This document shows, one piece after another, positions 32,964-40,954 of a DNA stretch of 64,000 nt. Made by a program: the position numbers and the translations under genes. This DNA comes from Albibacterium sp035514885 (GTDB taxonomy: Bacteria; Bacteroidota; Bacteroidia; Sphingobacteriales; Sphingobacteriaceae). Location: NCBI RefSeq assembly GCF_035514885.1, contig NZ_DATJCH010000012.1, positions 124,001-188,000 of the forward strand, written 5' to 3'. The notes beneath the pieces are model-generated. The model worked only from the letters and a program-made list of their open reading frames with translations, had not been told where the DNA came from and searched no databases. The stretch's first letter is position 1; each line of letters starts with the position of its first letter.

Positions 32964-33620
32964 ATGGCAAGGTTGAAAAATGGAATAAACGGTTCGATAT
33001 CGGGTAAGGTTGGTAGTGTGATTGGTAGCAGCTGGAGAGGAATCGATTACATTAAGAGTTTACCCAGGAGGAGAAAACCAGTAACTGAAAATGAATTGAA
33101 AAGTCGGTTCAGGTTTGCGCTTTCGCAAGCATGGTTGAGTCCGCTGTTGTTATTTGTCAGGGTTGGGTTTAAGGGTTATACAGAGACCTTTGAAGGTTTT
33201 GCGGCAGCGAAATCCTATCTGTCTAAAAATGCTTTTGAAGGAGAAGGTTTTGAAACCACCGTAAATCCTGCTTTAATGAAAGTGAGCTATGGCGACTTAC
33301 CTTTATCGAAAGATATAAGGTTTGAGAAGATCAGCGATACAGAGCTAATTTTTAAATGGAATACAGAGATACCTCGTGGTGCTCATCCGGATGATCAGGT
33401 GATGCTATTGGCGTATAATGTTAAGGAGGAGGATGAGCCAAATAGCGGAGATGCGGTTTTTAATCTCACAGGCCAGTTTAGAAAAGTAGGAAGCGATACG
33501 CTTAGTATAATACCAGATAGCTATAATCCGAATTTGACCTATCACATTTATGTGGCTTTTTCTGCATTCGACAGAAGTAGTCAATCGGATAGCGTTTATT
33601 TAGGGACAGTTGAAATATAA
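32964..33620 (+). CDS. DUF6266 family protein
   Basis: The 218-residue protein starts with MARLKNGINGSISGKVGSVI and GSSWRGIDYIKSLPRRRKP, the hallmark of DUF6266, a Bacteroidota family of unknown role that often exists in several copies per genome. The rest is beta-rich with Ig/fibronectin-like strands (ISDTELIFKWNTEIPRGAHP, then LTYHIYVAFSAFDRSSQSDS). The frame is open 105 bp further upstream, but the family begins at MAR. No signal peptide is present. An unusual repeat-rich leader precedes the gene. The N-terminal G-G-SGKVG pattern recalls phage or structural repeat proteins, but this is speculation. Confidence 0.8.
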   Translation: MARLKNGINGSISGKVGSVIGSSWRGIDYIKSLPRRRKPVTENELKSRFRFALSQAWLSPLLLFVRVGFKGYTETFEGFAAAKSYLSKNAFEGEGFETTVNPALMKVSYGDLPLSKDIRFEKISDTELIFKWNTEIPRGAHPDDQVMLLAYNVKEEDEPNSGDAVFNLTGQFRKVGSDTLSIIPDSYNPNLTYHIYVAFSAFDRSSQSDSVYLGTVEI

Positions 33621-33637
33621 TTGATTTAAGAATGTAG

Positions 33638-34705
33638 TTACTTGGGTTTAGCACGTTCGTATTGAATTGGCCATTCCATATCTTCGTTTAGTTTTTGTGC
33701 AAAACTTAAAGGTAAATGGGGATTGCGTAAAGATTCTCGGGCAAATAAAATCATATCGGCTTTTCCATCCTGTAAAATTTGTTCAGCTTGTTCAGCATCG
33801 GTAATTAATCCAACTGCCCCCGTTAATATATTGGCGTTCTTTCTTACTTCTTCCGCAAGGGGGGATTGGTAGCCTGGAACCAGTGGGATTTTTACGCCCG
33901 TGATGACTCCTCCGGATGAGCAATCAATTAAATCAACTCCAATTGTCTTTAATATTTTACTCAGATTTATGGAATCTTCAATCTGCCATCCATTTTCAAC
34001 CCAATCTGTAGCAGATATGCGTACAAAGAGGGGGTAGCTTGGTGGCCAAACTTCACGGATGGCTTTTATTACTTCTAAAAGTAGCCTGATTCTGTTTTCG
34101 AAGGATCCTCCGTACTCATCTTCGCGTTTATTGCTTAGGGGTGATAAGAATTCGTTGATTAAATAGCCATGAGCAGCGTGGATTTCGATCAATTTGAAAC
34201 CCGCATTTAAAGCGCGTTTAGCAGCAGCTTGAAAGCTATCGATAATCTTTTTTATTCCTTCAGTGTCTAAAACTGTTGGTATGCGGTCTGTCTCTTGAAA
34301 TGCTATTGCACTGGGAGCGAGGGTTTGCCATCCACCTTCTTCCAACGAAAGTTGTGTTCTGCCATTCCAGGGAGAGGAACAACTTGCCTTTCGGCCTGCG
34401 TGCGACAGCTGAATACCGGCAACTGATCCCTGCTGATGAATAAAGTCAGTTATCTTTTTTAGCCCGGTTATGTGTTCATCTTTCCAGATCCCCAGATCTT
34501 CAGGTGAAATCCTACCTTCAGGTGTTACTGAGGTAGCTTCTGTAATAACTAATGCGGCACCGCCTACTGCACGACTTCCAAGATGAACCAAGTGCCAGTC
34601 GTTAGCAAAACCATCCTGAGAAGAATATTGACACATAGGAGAAACAACGATTCTGTTTTTGAATGTTATTTCTCCTATGCTAAGTGGACTAAATAGTATT
34701 GACAT
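33638..34705 (-). CDS. namA: NADH:flavin oxidoreductase, Old Yellow Enzyme (YqjM/NamA-like)
   Basis: This FMN-dependent ene-reductase reduces activated C=C bonds with NADPH. The 355-residue TIM barrel shows FKNRIVVSPMCQYSSQDGFA with the Cys typical of the thermophilic-like OYE class, IQLSHAGRKASCSSPW with the substrate-binding His, IEIHAAHGYLINEFLSPLSN with the His pair, and RISATDWVENGW. The end QILQDGKADMILFARESLRN binds FMN phosphate. It is cytosolic. It is convergent with the DUF6266 gene at an 18-bp gap and stands alone on its strand, 22 bp after the M56 gene. Confidence 0.92.
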   Translation of the reverse strand: MSILFSPLSIGEITFKNRIVVSPMCQYSSQDGFANDWHLVHLGSRAVGGAALVITEATSVTPEGRISPEDLGIWKDEHITGLKKITDFIHQQGSVAGIQLSHAGRKASCSSPWNGRTQLSLEEGGWQTLAPSAIAFQETDRIPTVLDTEGIKKIIDSFQAAAKRALNAGFKLIEIHAAHGYLINEFLSPLSNKREDEYGGSFENRIRLLLEVIKAIREVWPPSYPLFVRISATDWVENGWQIEDSINLSKILKTIGVDLIDCSSGGVITGVKIPLVPGYQSPLAEEVRKNANILTGAVGLITDAEQAEQILQDGKADMILFARESLRNPHLPLSFAQKLNEDMEWPIQYERAKPK

Positions 34706-34727
34706 GCATTAAATATAAAGATTATAT

Positions 34728-35984
34728 TTAAGATTCGGTCTGGTTATTACTCGGATTAAGTTGGATAGGCAAGGTAAATTTTACGCGGACGGGTCTTGTG
34801 TTTTGTATACCAGGATTCCATTTTGGTGCGTTCTCTAATAAGCGTTTTGCCTCTTCAAAGGTTCCATAGCCAGGATCTCGTAGGCTATTTATATTTGATA
34901 AGGAGCCATCTTTTTCTACAATAAAGCTAACAAGTATTCTAACATTAGAGTTACTACCATTTGCTGGAAAGGCCTCTTTTGAAAATTCGGCATTTTCACC
35001 TATGTACTTATAGAATTCATTTAATCCACCGATTGGTTGAGGGGGTACTTCAACAGATGTAAAAACTCTTGAAGTATCTTCTTGTAAAGAAGGTATGTTG
35101 TTTTCTTCTACATAGTTTAGCTGTGAAATTGCACTCTTGTTTATAACTGCGAGAGATTGCGGATCTTCTTGAATCGATTTGCTGGATTGAAATGTAAAGG
35201 CAAGTAACATGATAGGAATCAATAATGAAAATCGTATCAAAACTGATTTCTTTGATTTGTTTTTGAATAGCATCATAACTCTGTTCTTTAAGAATGGCTT
35301 GTTAAAAAAATTGTTCATTATAGAATGTACAGGAGTTGAAAAAGCATGGCTTACCAATAGATTGGCATAGTTTATTCTATCATCGTTAGATTGAGTAGCT
35401 TTTTCATCCGCAATGTATTCATGATTGAGTTTGACAGACCGGAGCAGTAAATAGACAATAGGGTTGAACCAGTTGATAATCTGAATAAGTTCAAAGAATA
35501 AGACATCAAGACTATGGTATTCCTGGGAGTGAATATCCTCGTGTGCTACAATTTTGGTATATCCATCCATATCCGGATCAACTCTTACGATACTAAGAAA
35601 CGAATAAGCATCGCCCGAAGAAGGTTTGTTTAAGTTCTTTTGAAAGATAAATATTCGATACAATAACCAAATAACAGATAGTATGCAGCCAATAATATAA
35701 ATAAGAGTTAATAACGAAAGAGTACTTTCTGAGCTACTTTGTACTGTAGCTTCGGGATTGATTTCTGCAAGGGGGAGTGTTATAGAAAGAGGGAGTACGG
35801 TGGAGAGTAATTCGGAGCTGGCTTTGAATATTTTTAGGTCTAAGAGGGGAGCGAGGAAGGAAAATAGTGCCCCGCTTATCAAATACACTCTGTTTAACTG
35901 AAAGAATGTTTCTTTTCTTAAAAAGAACCAGTAGAACCCGTAAAATATTACCAGGTAGGCATTTGCCCATAATAGATATTCCAT
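34728..35984 (-). CDS. BlaR1/M56-family membrane peptidase with TonB-like C-terminus
   Basis: The 418-residue protein begins with a membrane half of about four helices (MEYLLWANAYLVIFYGFYWF, LLTLIYIIGCILSVIWLLYR and further segments). It carries the zinc-peptidase site HEDIHSQEYHSLD with the second-ligand region NHEYIADEKA. After a last helix (LIPIMLLAFTFQ) follows a periplasmic TonB_C-like domain (VRILVSFIVEKDGSLSNINS, then KWNPGIQNTRPVRVKFTLPI). No penicillin-binding domain is present, so it is a BlaR-like sensor-protease of Bacteroidota type. It forms an operon with the BlaI-type repressor 18 bp upstream, which it would cleave after an envelope signal. Confidence 0.9.
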   Translation of the reverse strand: MEYLLWANAYLVIFYGFYWFFLRKETFFQLNRVYLISGALFSFLAPLLDLKIFKASSELLSTVLPLSITLPLAEINPEATVQSSSESTLSLLTLIYIIGCILSVIWLLYRIFIFQKNLNKPSSGDAYSFLSIVRVDPDMDGYTKIVAHEDIHSQEYHSLDVLFFELIQIINWFNPIVYLLLRSVKLNHEYIADEKATQSNDDRINYANLLVSHAFSTPVHSIMNNFFNKPFLKNRVMMLFKNKSKKSVLIRFSLLIPIMLLAFTFQSSKSIQEDPQSLAVINKSAISQLNYVEENNIPSLQEDTSRVFTSVEVPPQPIGGLNEFYKYIGENAEFSKEAFPANGSNSNVRILVSFIVEKDGSLSNINSLRDPGYGTFEEAKRLLENAPKWNPGIQNTRPVRVKFTLPIQLNPSNNQTES

Positions 35985-36002
35985 AGCTTTAAGATTTAGT
36001 AT

Positions 36003-36386
36003 TTACTTCTTTTTTGCTTCTTCAATTATTTTTAGGATTTCATCCATTTCTTTGATATCCAACTTTTCTTTTTTAAGAAAGAAGGATAGCATGTTTTGTG
36101 TAGAGTTATCGAAATAGGAAGATATCAGCTTGCCTGATGCAAAGGTTTTGTAAGCATCTTTTGTTACTAGAGGATAGTAGCGATGGCTTTTTCCAAAGCT
36201 TTCATGACCGACAAAACCTTTGGTTTCTAAGATTCTAATGATGGTAGATACCGTGTTATAAGCAGGTTTAGGTTCAGGGAGCTCTTTAATGATATCTTTT
36301 ACAAAAGCTTTTTCTAATACCCATAGCTTTTGCATAATCTCTTCCTCTGCTCTTGTTAATTCTTTGATTTCCATGTTGTGTTTCAT
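36003..36386 (-). CDS. BlaI/MecI-family repressor
   Basis: The 127-residue winged-helix repressor shows the family start IKELTRAEEEIMQKLWVLEK, AYNTVSTIIRILETKGFVGH as recognition helix and wing, and RYYPLVTKDAYKTFASGKLI with the dimerisation helices after it. Met5 (36374) is an alternative start and closer to the family norm. It heads the operon with the M56 protease. Two tandem ACTAnnnnnnTAGT dyads overlap its promoter, so it is almost certainly autoregulated. Confidence 0.93.
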   Translation of the reverse strand: MKHNMEIKELTRAEEEIMQKLWVLEKAFVKDIIKELPEPKPAYNTVSTIIRILETKGFVGHESFGKSHRYYPLVTKDAYKTFASGKLISSYFDNSTQNMLSFFLKKEKLDIKEMDEILKIIEEAKKK

Positions 36387-36397
36387 ATGTAAACAAT

Positions 36398-36415
36398 CTG
36401 ACCTTTAGTGGTCAG
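36398..36415. promoter_or_regulatory. Dyad in the blaI-type leader
   Basis: CTGACC-TTTAGT-GGTCAG is a perfect 6+6 dyad between the blaI-type start codon and its -7 box. It would lie in the 5' leader and could be a hairpin or an extra operator. Confidence 0.35.
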
Positions 36416-36427
36416 GTTTTATATAAT

Positions 36428-36458
36428 CAAATGTAAGACTAATTTTCTAGTTTATCAA
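36428..36458 (-). promoter_or_regulatory. Promoter of the BlaI-M56 operon
   Basis: On the minus strand TTG (36458-36456), 20 nt, then TACATTTG (36435-36428) gives a perfect -7 box at the expected spacing. Confidence 0.65.
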
Positions 36459-36471
36459 CTAATTTGTTAGT
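36438..36471. promoter_or_regulatory. Tandem BlaI-type operators
   Basis: ACTAATTTTCTAGT (36438-36451) and ACTAATTTGTTAGT (36458-36471) are two dyads of the same form, 20 bp centre to centre (about two helical turns). One lies in the promoter spacer and the other against the -33 element of the blaI-type gene. Confidence 0.7.
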
Positions 36472-36497
36472 TATAATTATAGATGCTTCTCTTTATG

Positions 36498-36505
36498 TAT
36501 ATTTG
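36498..36505 (+). promoter_or_regulatory. -7 box for the CDP-alcohol phosphotransferase gene
   Basis: TATATTTG is a perfect TAnnTTTG box 18 bp before the start codon. It is close to the BlaI-type operators but on the opposite side, so shared control is possible. Confidence 0.45.
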
Positions 36506-36523
36506 CAGGCAAAATAATTGTTA

Positions 36524-37222
36524 ATGACAGATTTAGAAGTGGCTGAAAGGGCAAAGAAAAAAAAGCTTTTTAAAGATAGAAAGCGAACTAATATATTAAG
36601 TGTTCCGGAACAAAAGTTTATATCCTTTTTGGTTTCGAGGATTCCCTCTTATATAACACCTAATAAACTTACGGCTATCGGTTTGTTTGGGTCTTTGCTG
36701 GTTATGCTTGGTTTTATATTGGCATATTATGGCAGTCAGTTTTACCTTTTATTAGGTGTAGTAGGGCTTTTCGTAAATTGGTTTGGAGATTCATTGGATG
36801 GTAGAATTGCCTATTTCAGGAATATTCCTAGAAAATGGTATGGCTTTTCGCTTGATATTATCATGGATTGGGTGGGAACCGTATTAATAGGTATGGGTTA
36901 TTTCTTTTATGCCAAAGATGGTTATGAGGTGTTTGCCTTTCTGTTTGTAGTGCTTTATGGTTGGGCAATGATTATATCGCAGCTTCGATACCGGATTACC
37001 GATGTTTATACAATCGATGCCGGTTTAATGGGTCCTACAGAGATACGAATTATAATAGCCATCATGATTTTGATTGAGTTGGCCTTTTTTAATACCATCC
37101 ATTTCTTTGTTGCCGGTATTTGCGTTATTCTCTTTATTATTAACATTATTGATACCCGTAAGCTTTTGAAGTTGGGTGATGAGCGTGATATCGCAGATAG
37201 GAAGGCTAAGGAATTAAATTAG
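36524..37222 (+). CDS. CDP-alcohol phosphatidyltransferase family protein
   Basis: This 232-residue membrane enzyme belongs to the family that transfers a phospho-alcohol group from a CDP-activated donor in phospholipid or related synthesis. The catalytic pattern is DSLDGRIAYFRNIPRKWYGF followed by SLDIIMD, matching D-x2-D-G...G-x3-D-x3-D. Six hydrophobic helices are visible around it. Its exact product is not known. Polyprenol or inositol phosphate transfer is as possible as phospholipid synthesis. An in-frame TTG lies two codons upstream, but the ATG is preferred. A GtrA gene follows 6 bp later, so a glycolipid-related role is plausible. Confidence 0.87.
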   Translation: MTDLEVAERAKKKKLFKDRKRTNILSVPEQKFISFLVSRIPSYITPNKLTAIGLFGSLLVMLGFILAYYGSQFYLLLGVVGLFVNWFGDSLDGRIAYFRNIPRKWYGFSLDIIMDWVGTVLIGMGYFFYAKDGYEVFAFLFVVLYGWAMIISQLRYRITDVYTIDAGLMGPTEIRIIIAIMILIELAFFNTIHFFVAGICVILFIINIIDTRKLLKLGDERDIADRKAKELN

Positions 37223-37228
37223 TTTGTT

Positions 37229-37636
37229 TTGAATAAGAAATCTTCCTTTCTGGTTTTTATAAAGGCTCAAGCGTCAGCTTTTATCGGAGGATTGGTTGAT
37301 TATTCAATCATGATAGTGTGCACGGAGCTGGCTCATATTCACTATACTGTCTCAATTTTGATTAGTGGTTTGATTGGTGCGGTTGTTAATTTTATGATTA
37401 ATAGATATTGGACCTACCAGGCAGATAAGATAGAAGTGAAGGGACAGCTATTAAAATTTATTGCAGTAGTAATCGGCAGTATTCTTTTAAAGTCTTCGGG
37501 TACATATTTATTTACCAATTGGCTGAAGGTCGATTATAAAATAAGCCGAGTTATAACCGATATTCTGGTTTCGCTCGGCTTCAATTATACATTGCAGACC
37601 TACTGGGTGTTTAGAAAAGGAGAAGCCCTGAAATAA
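37229..37636 (+). CDS. GtrA family membrane protein
   Basis: This 135-residue protein has four membrane helices and belongs to the GtrA/DPMS-linked family, thought to help flip or position polyprenyl-linked sugars. Typical blocks are AQASAFIGGLVDYSIMIVCT, LISGLIGAVVNFMINRYWTY and the C-terminal LVSLGFNYTLQTYWVF. The start codon is TTG, because the next in-frame ATG would remove the first helix. It forms an operon with the CDP-alcohol phosphotransferase. Its stop codon directly abuts that of the convergent gene, with no base between. Confidence 0.85.
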   Translation: MNKKSSFLVFIKAQASAFIGGLVDYSIMIVCTELAHIHYTVSILISGLIGAVVNFMINRYWTYQADKIEVKGQLLKFIAVVIGSILLKSSGTYLFTNWLKVDYKISRVITDILVSLGFNYTLQTYWVFRKGEALK

Positions 37637-38392
37637 CTATTCATTTTTTGACTGAATAGCCATTGTTAATAAAAACGACGACTCTTCATAAGCTAAAACG
37701 CTATGAGGTATCCCAGCATGTAATGTCAGCATTTGTCCTTCACTTAATTCAGCGGTGCGTTGTTCTGTACGAAAGTTAATTCGACCGCTTAATACCTGAA
37801 CACTGATTATACCGGGTGCAGTATGTGTTTTCATTTCGGAACCTGCATGGAGAGCAATTAAAACAACGCGCATACTATCTGATTTAAATAGAGTAATGGC
37901 TGTTCTTTCACCTTCTTTCCAGGTCTTTTCATCTTTTATTTTTTCTCTGAATTCCGACAGATCCATTATTACCATTTGAGCGTCTAGCAGACGGTCTCCT
38001 TCTGGTCTTAATGGGGTAGCCTGATTGTATTTTATTTTATCGTATTCGGCCTCTGTATCATCATCTGTATCTGTTTCTTGAAAAGGGTTTGGATTTTCAC
38101 GGAGTGCCTGAACCATTTCATCGGCAAGCTTGTCGGCATAAACACCGTATCCGTTTACTAATGTACCTTTTACGTTATGTTTATCTGAAGAGATGGCATA
38201 CACAATGGCTTCATCCCCAGGATCAGACATACCTTCAAAACGATAATGTTTGTCTACAACAAACTCGTCCGGATAGATTTGTAGAGAATTTTGATGACAA
38301 ACGAGGCAGTTATCATTCAGATTAAAATCTACAGTATATCCTCTTTCCTTTAATACATTCAATACCTCTGAAACGGTGGTCATTGTTTTCAT
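37637..38392 (-). CDS. Fusion of a small PRPP-synthetase-like domain with a cupin
   Basis: The 251-residue protein has two parts. Residues 1-100 (TVSEVLNVLKERGYTVDFNL, CLVCHQNSLQIYPDEFVVDK, HYRFEGMSDPGDEAIVYAIS) match a small Bacteroidota family that databases misleadingly call phosphoribosylpyrophosphate synthetase. An acidic linker (ETDTDDDTEAEYD) follows. Residues 140-250 form a cupin (ALHAGSEMKTHTAPGIISVQ, VLSGRINFRTEQ, LHAGIPHSVLAYEESSFLLT). These parts are separate genes in the related genomes I know, so this looks like a fusion. The function is unknown. Metal binding by the cupin His residues is plausible. Confidence 0.72.
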   Translation of the reverse strand: MKTMTTVSEVLNVLKERGYTVDFNLNDNCLVCHQNSLQIYPDEFVVDKHYRFEGMSDPGDEAIVYAISSDKHNVKGTLVNGYGVYADKLADEMVQALRENPNPFQETDTDDDTEAEYDKIKYNQATPLRPEGDRLLDAQMVIMDLSEFREKIKDEKTWKEGERTAITLFKSDSMRVVLIALHAGSEMKTHTAPGIISVQVLSGRINFRTEQRTAELSEGQMLTLHAGIPHSVLAYEESSFLLTMAIQSKNE

Positions 38393-38516
38393 AAACAGTT
38401 TTTCTATTAATAACCAATGGAAATGGCTAAATGTTTTTAGTTCTAATAATTCGGTGTTAATGTAAAGATATTAAAGATAAATATTAACTTCGTTAGTAAC
38501 CTAATCAATAATCATT

Positions 38517-39437
38517 ATGAGTAAATCTTTTAAAAATGTATTTGCAGCGATTGCTTTTCTTGCAGTCCCTTTTTTATTTGCGCAGAAGAGCCAGGCTCAA
38601 GGACTAGATAGCATTAAGGTAGTTGCACCAGGTGCTGCTGTGAAAGAAATTTCCAATCAGTTTTCTTTTACAGAGGGTCCGGCGATCAGTAAAAACGGTG
38701 ATATCTATTTTACAGATCAGCCGAATGATAAAATATGGAAATATTCTACTGATGGACAATTATCAGTTTTTATGGAGAATTCAGGTCGTTCGAATGGATT
38801 GTTTTTTGACCGGAAAGGCAATTTGATTTCTTGTGCCGATGAGAAGAATGAACTATGGTCCATTAGCCCGGATAAGAAAGTTACAGTATTATTAACTGAC
38901 TTTAAAGGTGATAAGCTGAATGGTCCGAATGATTTGTGGGTTGACTTTAAAGGTGGCATTTATTTTACAGATCCTTATTATCAACGAAATTATTGGGCAA
39001 AAGATGCATCGAGGGTTGATGGAGAGAAAGTTTATTATTTACCAAAAGGTTCTAAAGAACCGATTGTAGTAGATAGCACCATAATTAAACCGAATGGCAT
39101 CGTGGGTTCTGCTGATGGTAAATATTTATTTGTTGCTGATATCAAAGATAATAAGACCTATAAATACCAAATTAATAAAGATGGAACTTTAAGCAATCGG
39201 CAGCTTTTTGTTAATCAAGGTTCGGATGGAATAACTTTGGATAATGAGGGTAATTTGTATTTAACCGGACGAGGCGTTACCATATATGATAAAAATGGTA
39301 AACTGTTAGGAAATATCCCCGTTACAGATGCATGGGTTGCTAATGTGTCTTTTGCAGGAAAAGATCGTAAAACATTATTTGTAACAGCCTCTAAAGGTGT
39401 TTATACCTTGCAGATGAATGTTAAAGGTATTGAATAA
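38517..39437 (+). CDS. SMP-30/gluconolactonase family protein
   Basis: This exported six-bladed beta-propeller of 306 residues would hydrolyse a sugar lactone. The signal peptide ends in FAQKSQAQ. Family motifs are FTEGPAISKNGDIYFTDQPN, SGRSNGLFFDRKGNLISCAD, LNGPNDLWVDFKGGIYFTDP with the metal-binding Asn/Asp, and IKPNGIVGSADGKYLFVADI. It is convergent with the phoU gene across a strong terminator. Which lactone it uses is unknown. Confidence 0.92.
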   Translation: MSKSFKNVFAAIAFLAVPFLFAQKSQAQGLDSIKVVAPGAAVKEISNQFSFTEGPAISKNGDIYFTDQPNDKIWKYSTDGQLSVFMENSGRSNGLFFDRKGNLISCADEKNELWSISPDKKVTVLLTDFKGDKLNGPNDLWVDFKGGIYFTDPYYQRNYWAKDASRVDGEKVYYLPKGSKEPIVVDSTIIKPNGIVGSADGKYLFVADIKDNKTYKYQINKDGTLSNRQLFVNQGSDGITLDNEGNLYLTGRGVTIYDKNGKLLGNIPVTDAWVANVSFAGKDRKTLFVTASKGVYTLQMNVKGIE

Positions 39438-39440
39438 TTT

Positions 39441-39484
39441 TTTTGATTTAAAAGAGAGCATTCATGCTCTCTTTTAAATCAAAA
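39441..39484. terminator. Bidirectional terminator between the SMP-30 gene and phoU
   Basis: Perfectly complementary 21-nt arms (39441-39461 and 39464-39484) with GAGAGCAT/ATGCTCTC at the core and A/T tracts outside. It lies between convergent genes and also ends the pst operon. Confidence 0.85.
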
Positions 39485-39492
39485 TGTGTTGC

Positions 39493-40146
39493 TTAGAGAT
39501 GCTTGAGAACTTTGGCTTCATGTGAGAAGATAATCTCTTCCGCAATGTTTGTGATTTGATCACCTACGCGTTCAAGCTTTCTTATAATGGATAAGAAATT
39601 CAATCCTGCTTCTATCTTTGATATATCTGAACCAATATATTCTGTTATGTTTTTAGTCGCCAGCATATTGATTTCGTTTAAGATTTCATCTTTTTTGAAG
39701 ATGGTGCGTGCAAGTTTGGTGTCTTCTTTAATATATGCCTGAAGAACATCTTTCATGATTTCAATAACAACATCATACATCTCCTGAATATCGGAAGCCT
39801 TTAAAAGTTCTTTGTCGAACGCATTTTCCTCACTGAGTATATGCTTACAGATACCTTCAGCGAGATCTCCGATTCGCTCCAGATTCGTATTGATTTTTAG
39901 AGTTGCAAGGACTGTACGCAGGTCGCTGGCTACAGGGCTATACAGTGCGAATAGGTCTTCACAATCACTATCGATCTTCAACTCCATGGAGTTAACGCGC
40001 TTTTCGTTTGCTATTACTTCTCTTGCCAGGTCTTTATCGTTTGCCGCTAAAGCTTTATAAGCCTTTTCTATTTGAGACTGTACTAAGATCCACATGGCTG
40101 TGGTACTCTTTTTCAATTGCTCAAGTTCTCTATCTAAGTGTATCAT
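39493..40146 (-). CDS. phoU: Phosphate signalling complex protein PhoU
   Basis: PhoU links the Pst transporter to the phosphate-sensing kinase and dampens the Pho response. The 217-residue protein consists of two PhoU repeats, each a three-helix bundle: EKRVNSMELKIDSDCEDLFA, SDLRTVLATLKINTNLERIG DLAEGI in the first and LSIIRKLERVGDQITNIAEE in the second, with the E/DxxxD metal motifs. It is cytosolic. It is the last gene of pstSCAB-phoU, 16 bp after pstB, and is followed by a strong terminator. Confidence 0.95.
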   Translation of the reverse strand: MIHLDRELEQLKKSTTAMWILVQSQIEKAYKALAANDKDLAREVIANEKRVNSMELKIDSDCEDLFALYSPVASDLRTVLATLKINTNLERIGDLAEGICKHILSEENAFDKELLKASDIQEMYDVVIEIMKDVLQAYIKEDTKLARTIFKKDEILNEINMLATKNITEYIGSDISKIEAGLNFLSIIRKLERVGDQITNIAEEIIFSHEAKVLKHL

Positions 40147-40162
40147 ATTCTGTAATTATGGA

Positions 40163-40954
40163 TTAACCAAATCGACCGGTAATGTAGTTCTCTGTTTCTA
40201 TTCTTGCCGGATTTGTAAAGATCTTTTCAGTTAAATCATATTCAATCAATTCTCCCATATAAAAATACGCAGTTTTATCACTAATCCGAGCAGCTTGTTG
40301 CATATTATGCGTAACGATTACGATGGTATAGTTATCTTTTAATGTATGTATCAGTTCTTCAATTTTGGTAGTAGATAGTGGATCGAGGGCCGACGCAGGT
40401 TCATCCATTAATAAAATGGATGGTTTAACTGCAATGGCACGAGCAATACAAAGACGCTGTTGTTGTCCGCCTGAGATTGCTATGGCTGATTTGTGGAGAC
40501 TGTCTTTTACTTCATTCCACAAAGCTGCTTGTTTTAAAGCATACTCAACGGTATCTTCTATATAGGACTTTGATTTTTCCCCGTTAATCCGTAGTCCAAA
40601 AGCAACGTTTTCAAATATTGATTTTGGAAAGGGATTGGGTTTTTGGAAAACCATTCCCACTTTCTTGCGGTATTCGTAAACATCGATTTCATTTTTGTAG
40701 ATATCTACATTGTCGATCAATACCTCACCATCGATTTTTACTCCTTCAATAAGGTCGTTCATTCGGTTGAAACAACGTAAAAAGGTGGATTTTCCACAAC
40801 CGGATGGACCAATAAATGCAGTAACGGTATTTGCTGACATTTGAATAGAAACATCTTTTAAAGCTTGTTTCTGACCGTAAAACAGATTTAAACCTCTGCT
40901 TTCCAGCTTATATTCGGGGTTGAGTTCTTTTACAGATTTGTTTTTTTGTACCAT
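40163..40954 (-). CDS. pstB: Phosphate ABC transporter ATP-binding protein PstB
   Basis: This ATPase powers phosphate uptake. The 263-residue protein has Walker A GPSGCGKST, the Q-loop at MVFQKPNPFPKSIF typical of PstB, the signature AISGGQQQRLCIARAIAVKP, Walker B ILLMDEPASALDP and the switch His in IVIVTHNMQQ. It overlaps the end of pstA by 25 bp, so the two are translationally coupled. Confidence 0.97.
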   Translation of the reverse strand: MVQKNKSVKELNPEYKLESRGLNLFYGQKQALKDVSIQMSANTVTAFIGPSGCGKSTFLRCFNRMNDLIEGVKIDGEVLIDNVDIYKNEIDVYEYRKKVGMVFQKPNPFPKSIFENVAFGLRINGEKSKSYIEDTVEYALKQAALWNEVKDSLHKSAIAISGGQQQRLCIARAIAVKPSILLMDEPASALDPLSTTKIEELIHTLKDNYTIVIVTHNMQQAARISDKTAYFYMGELIEYDLTEKIFTNPARIETENYITGRFG

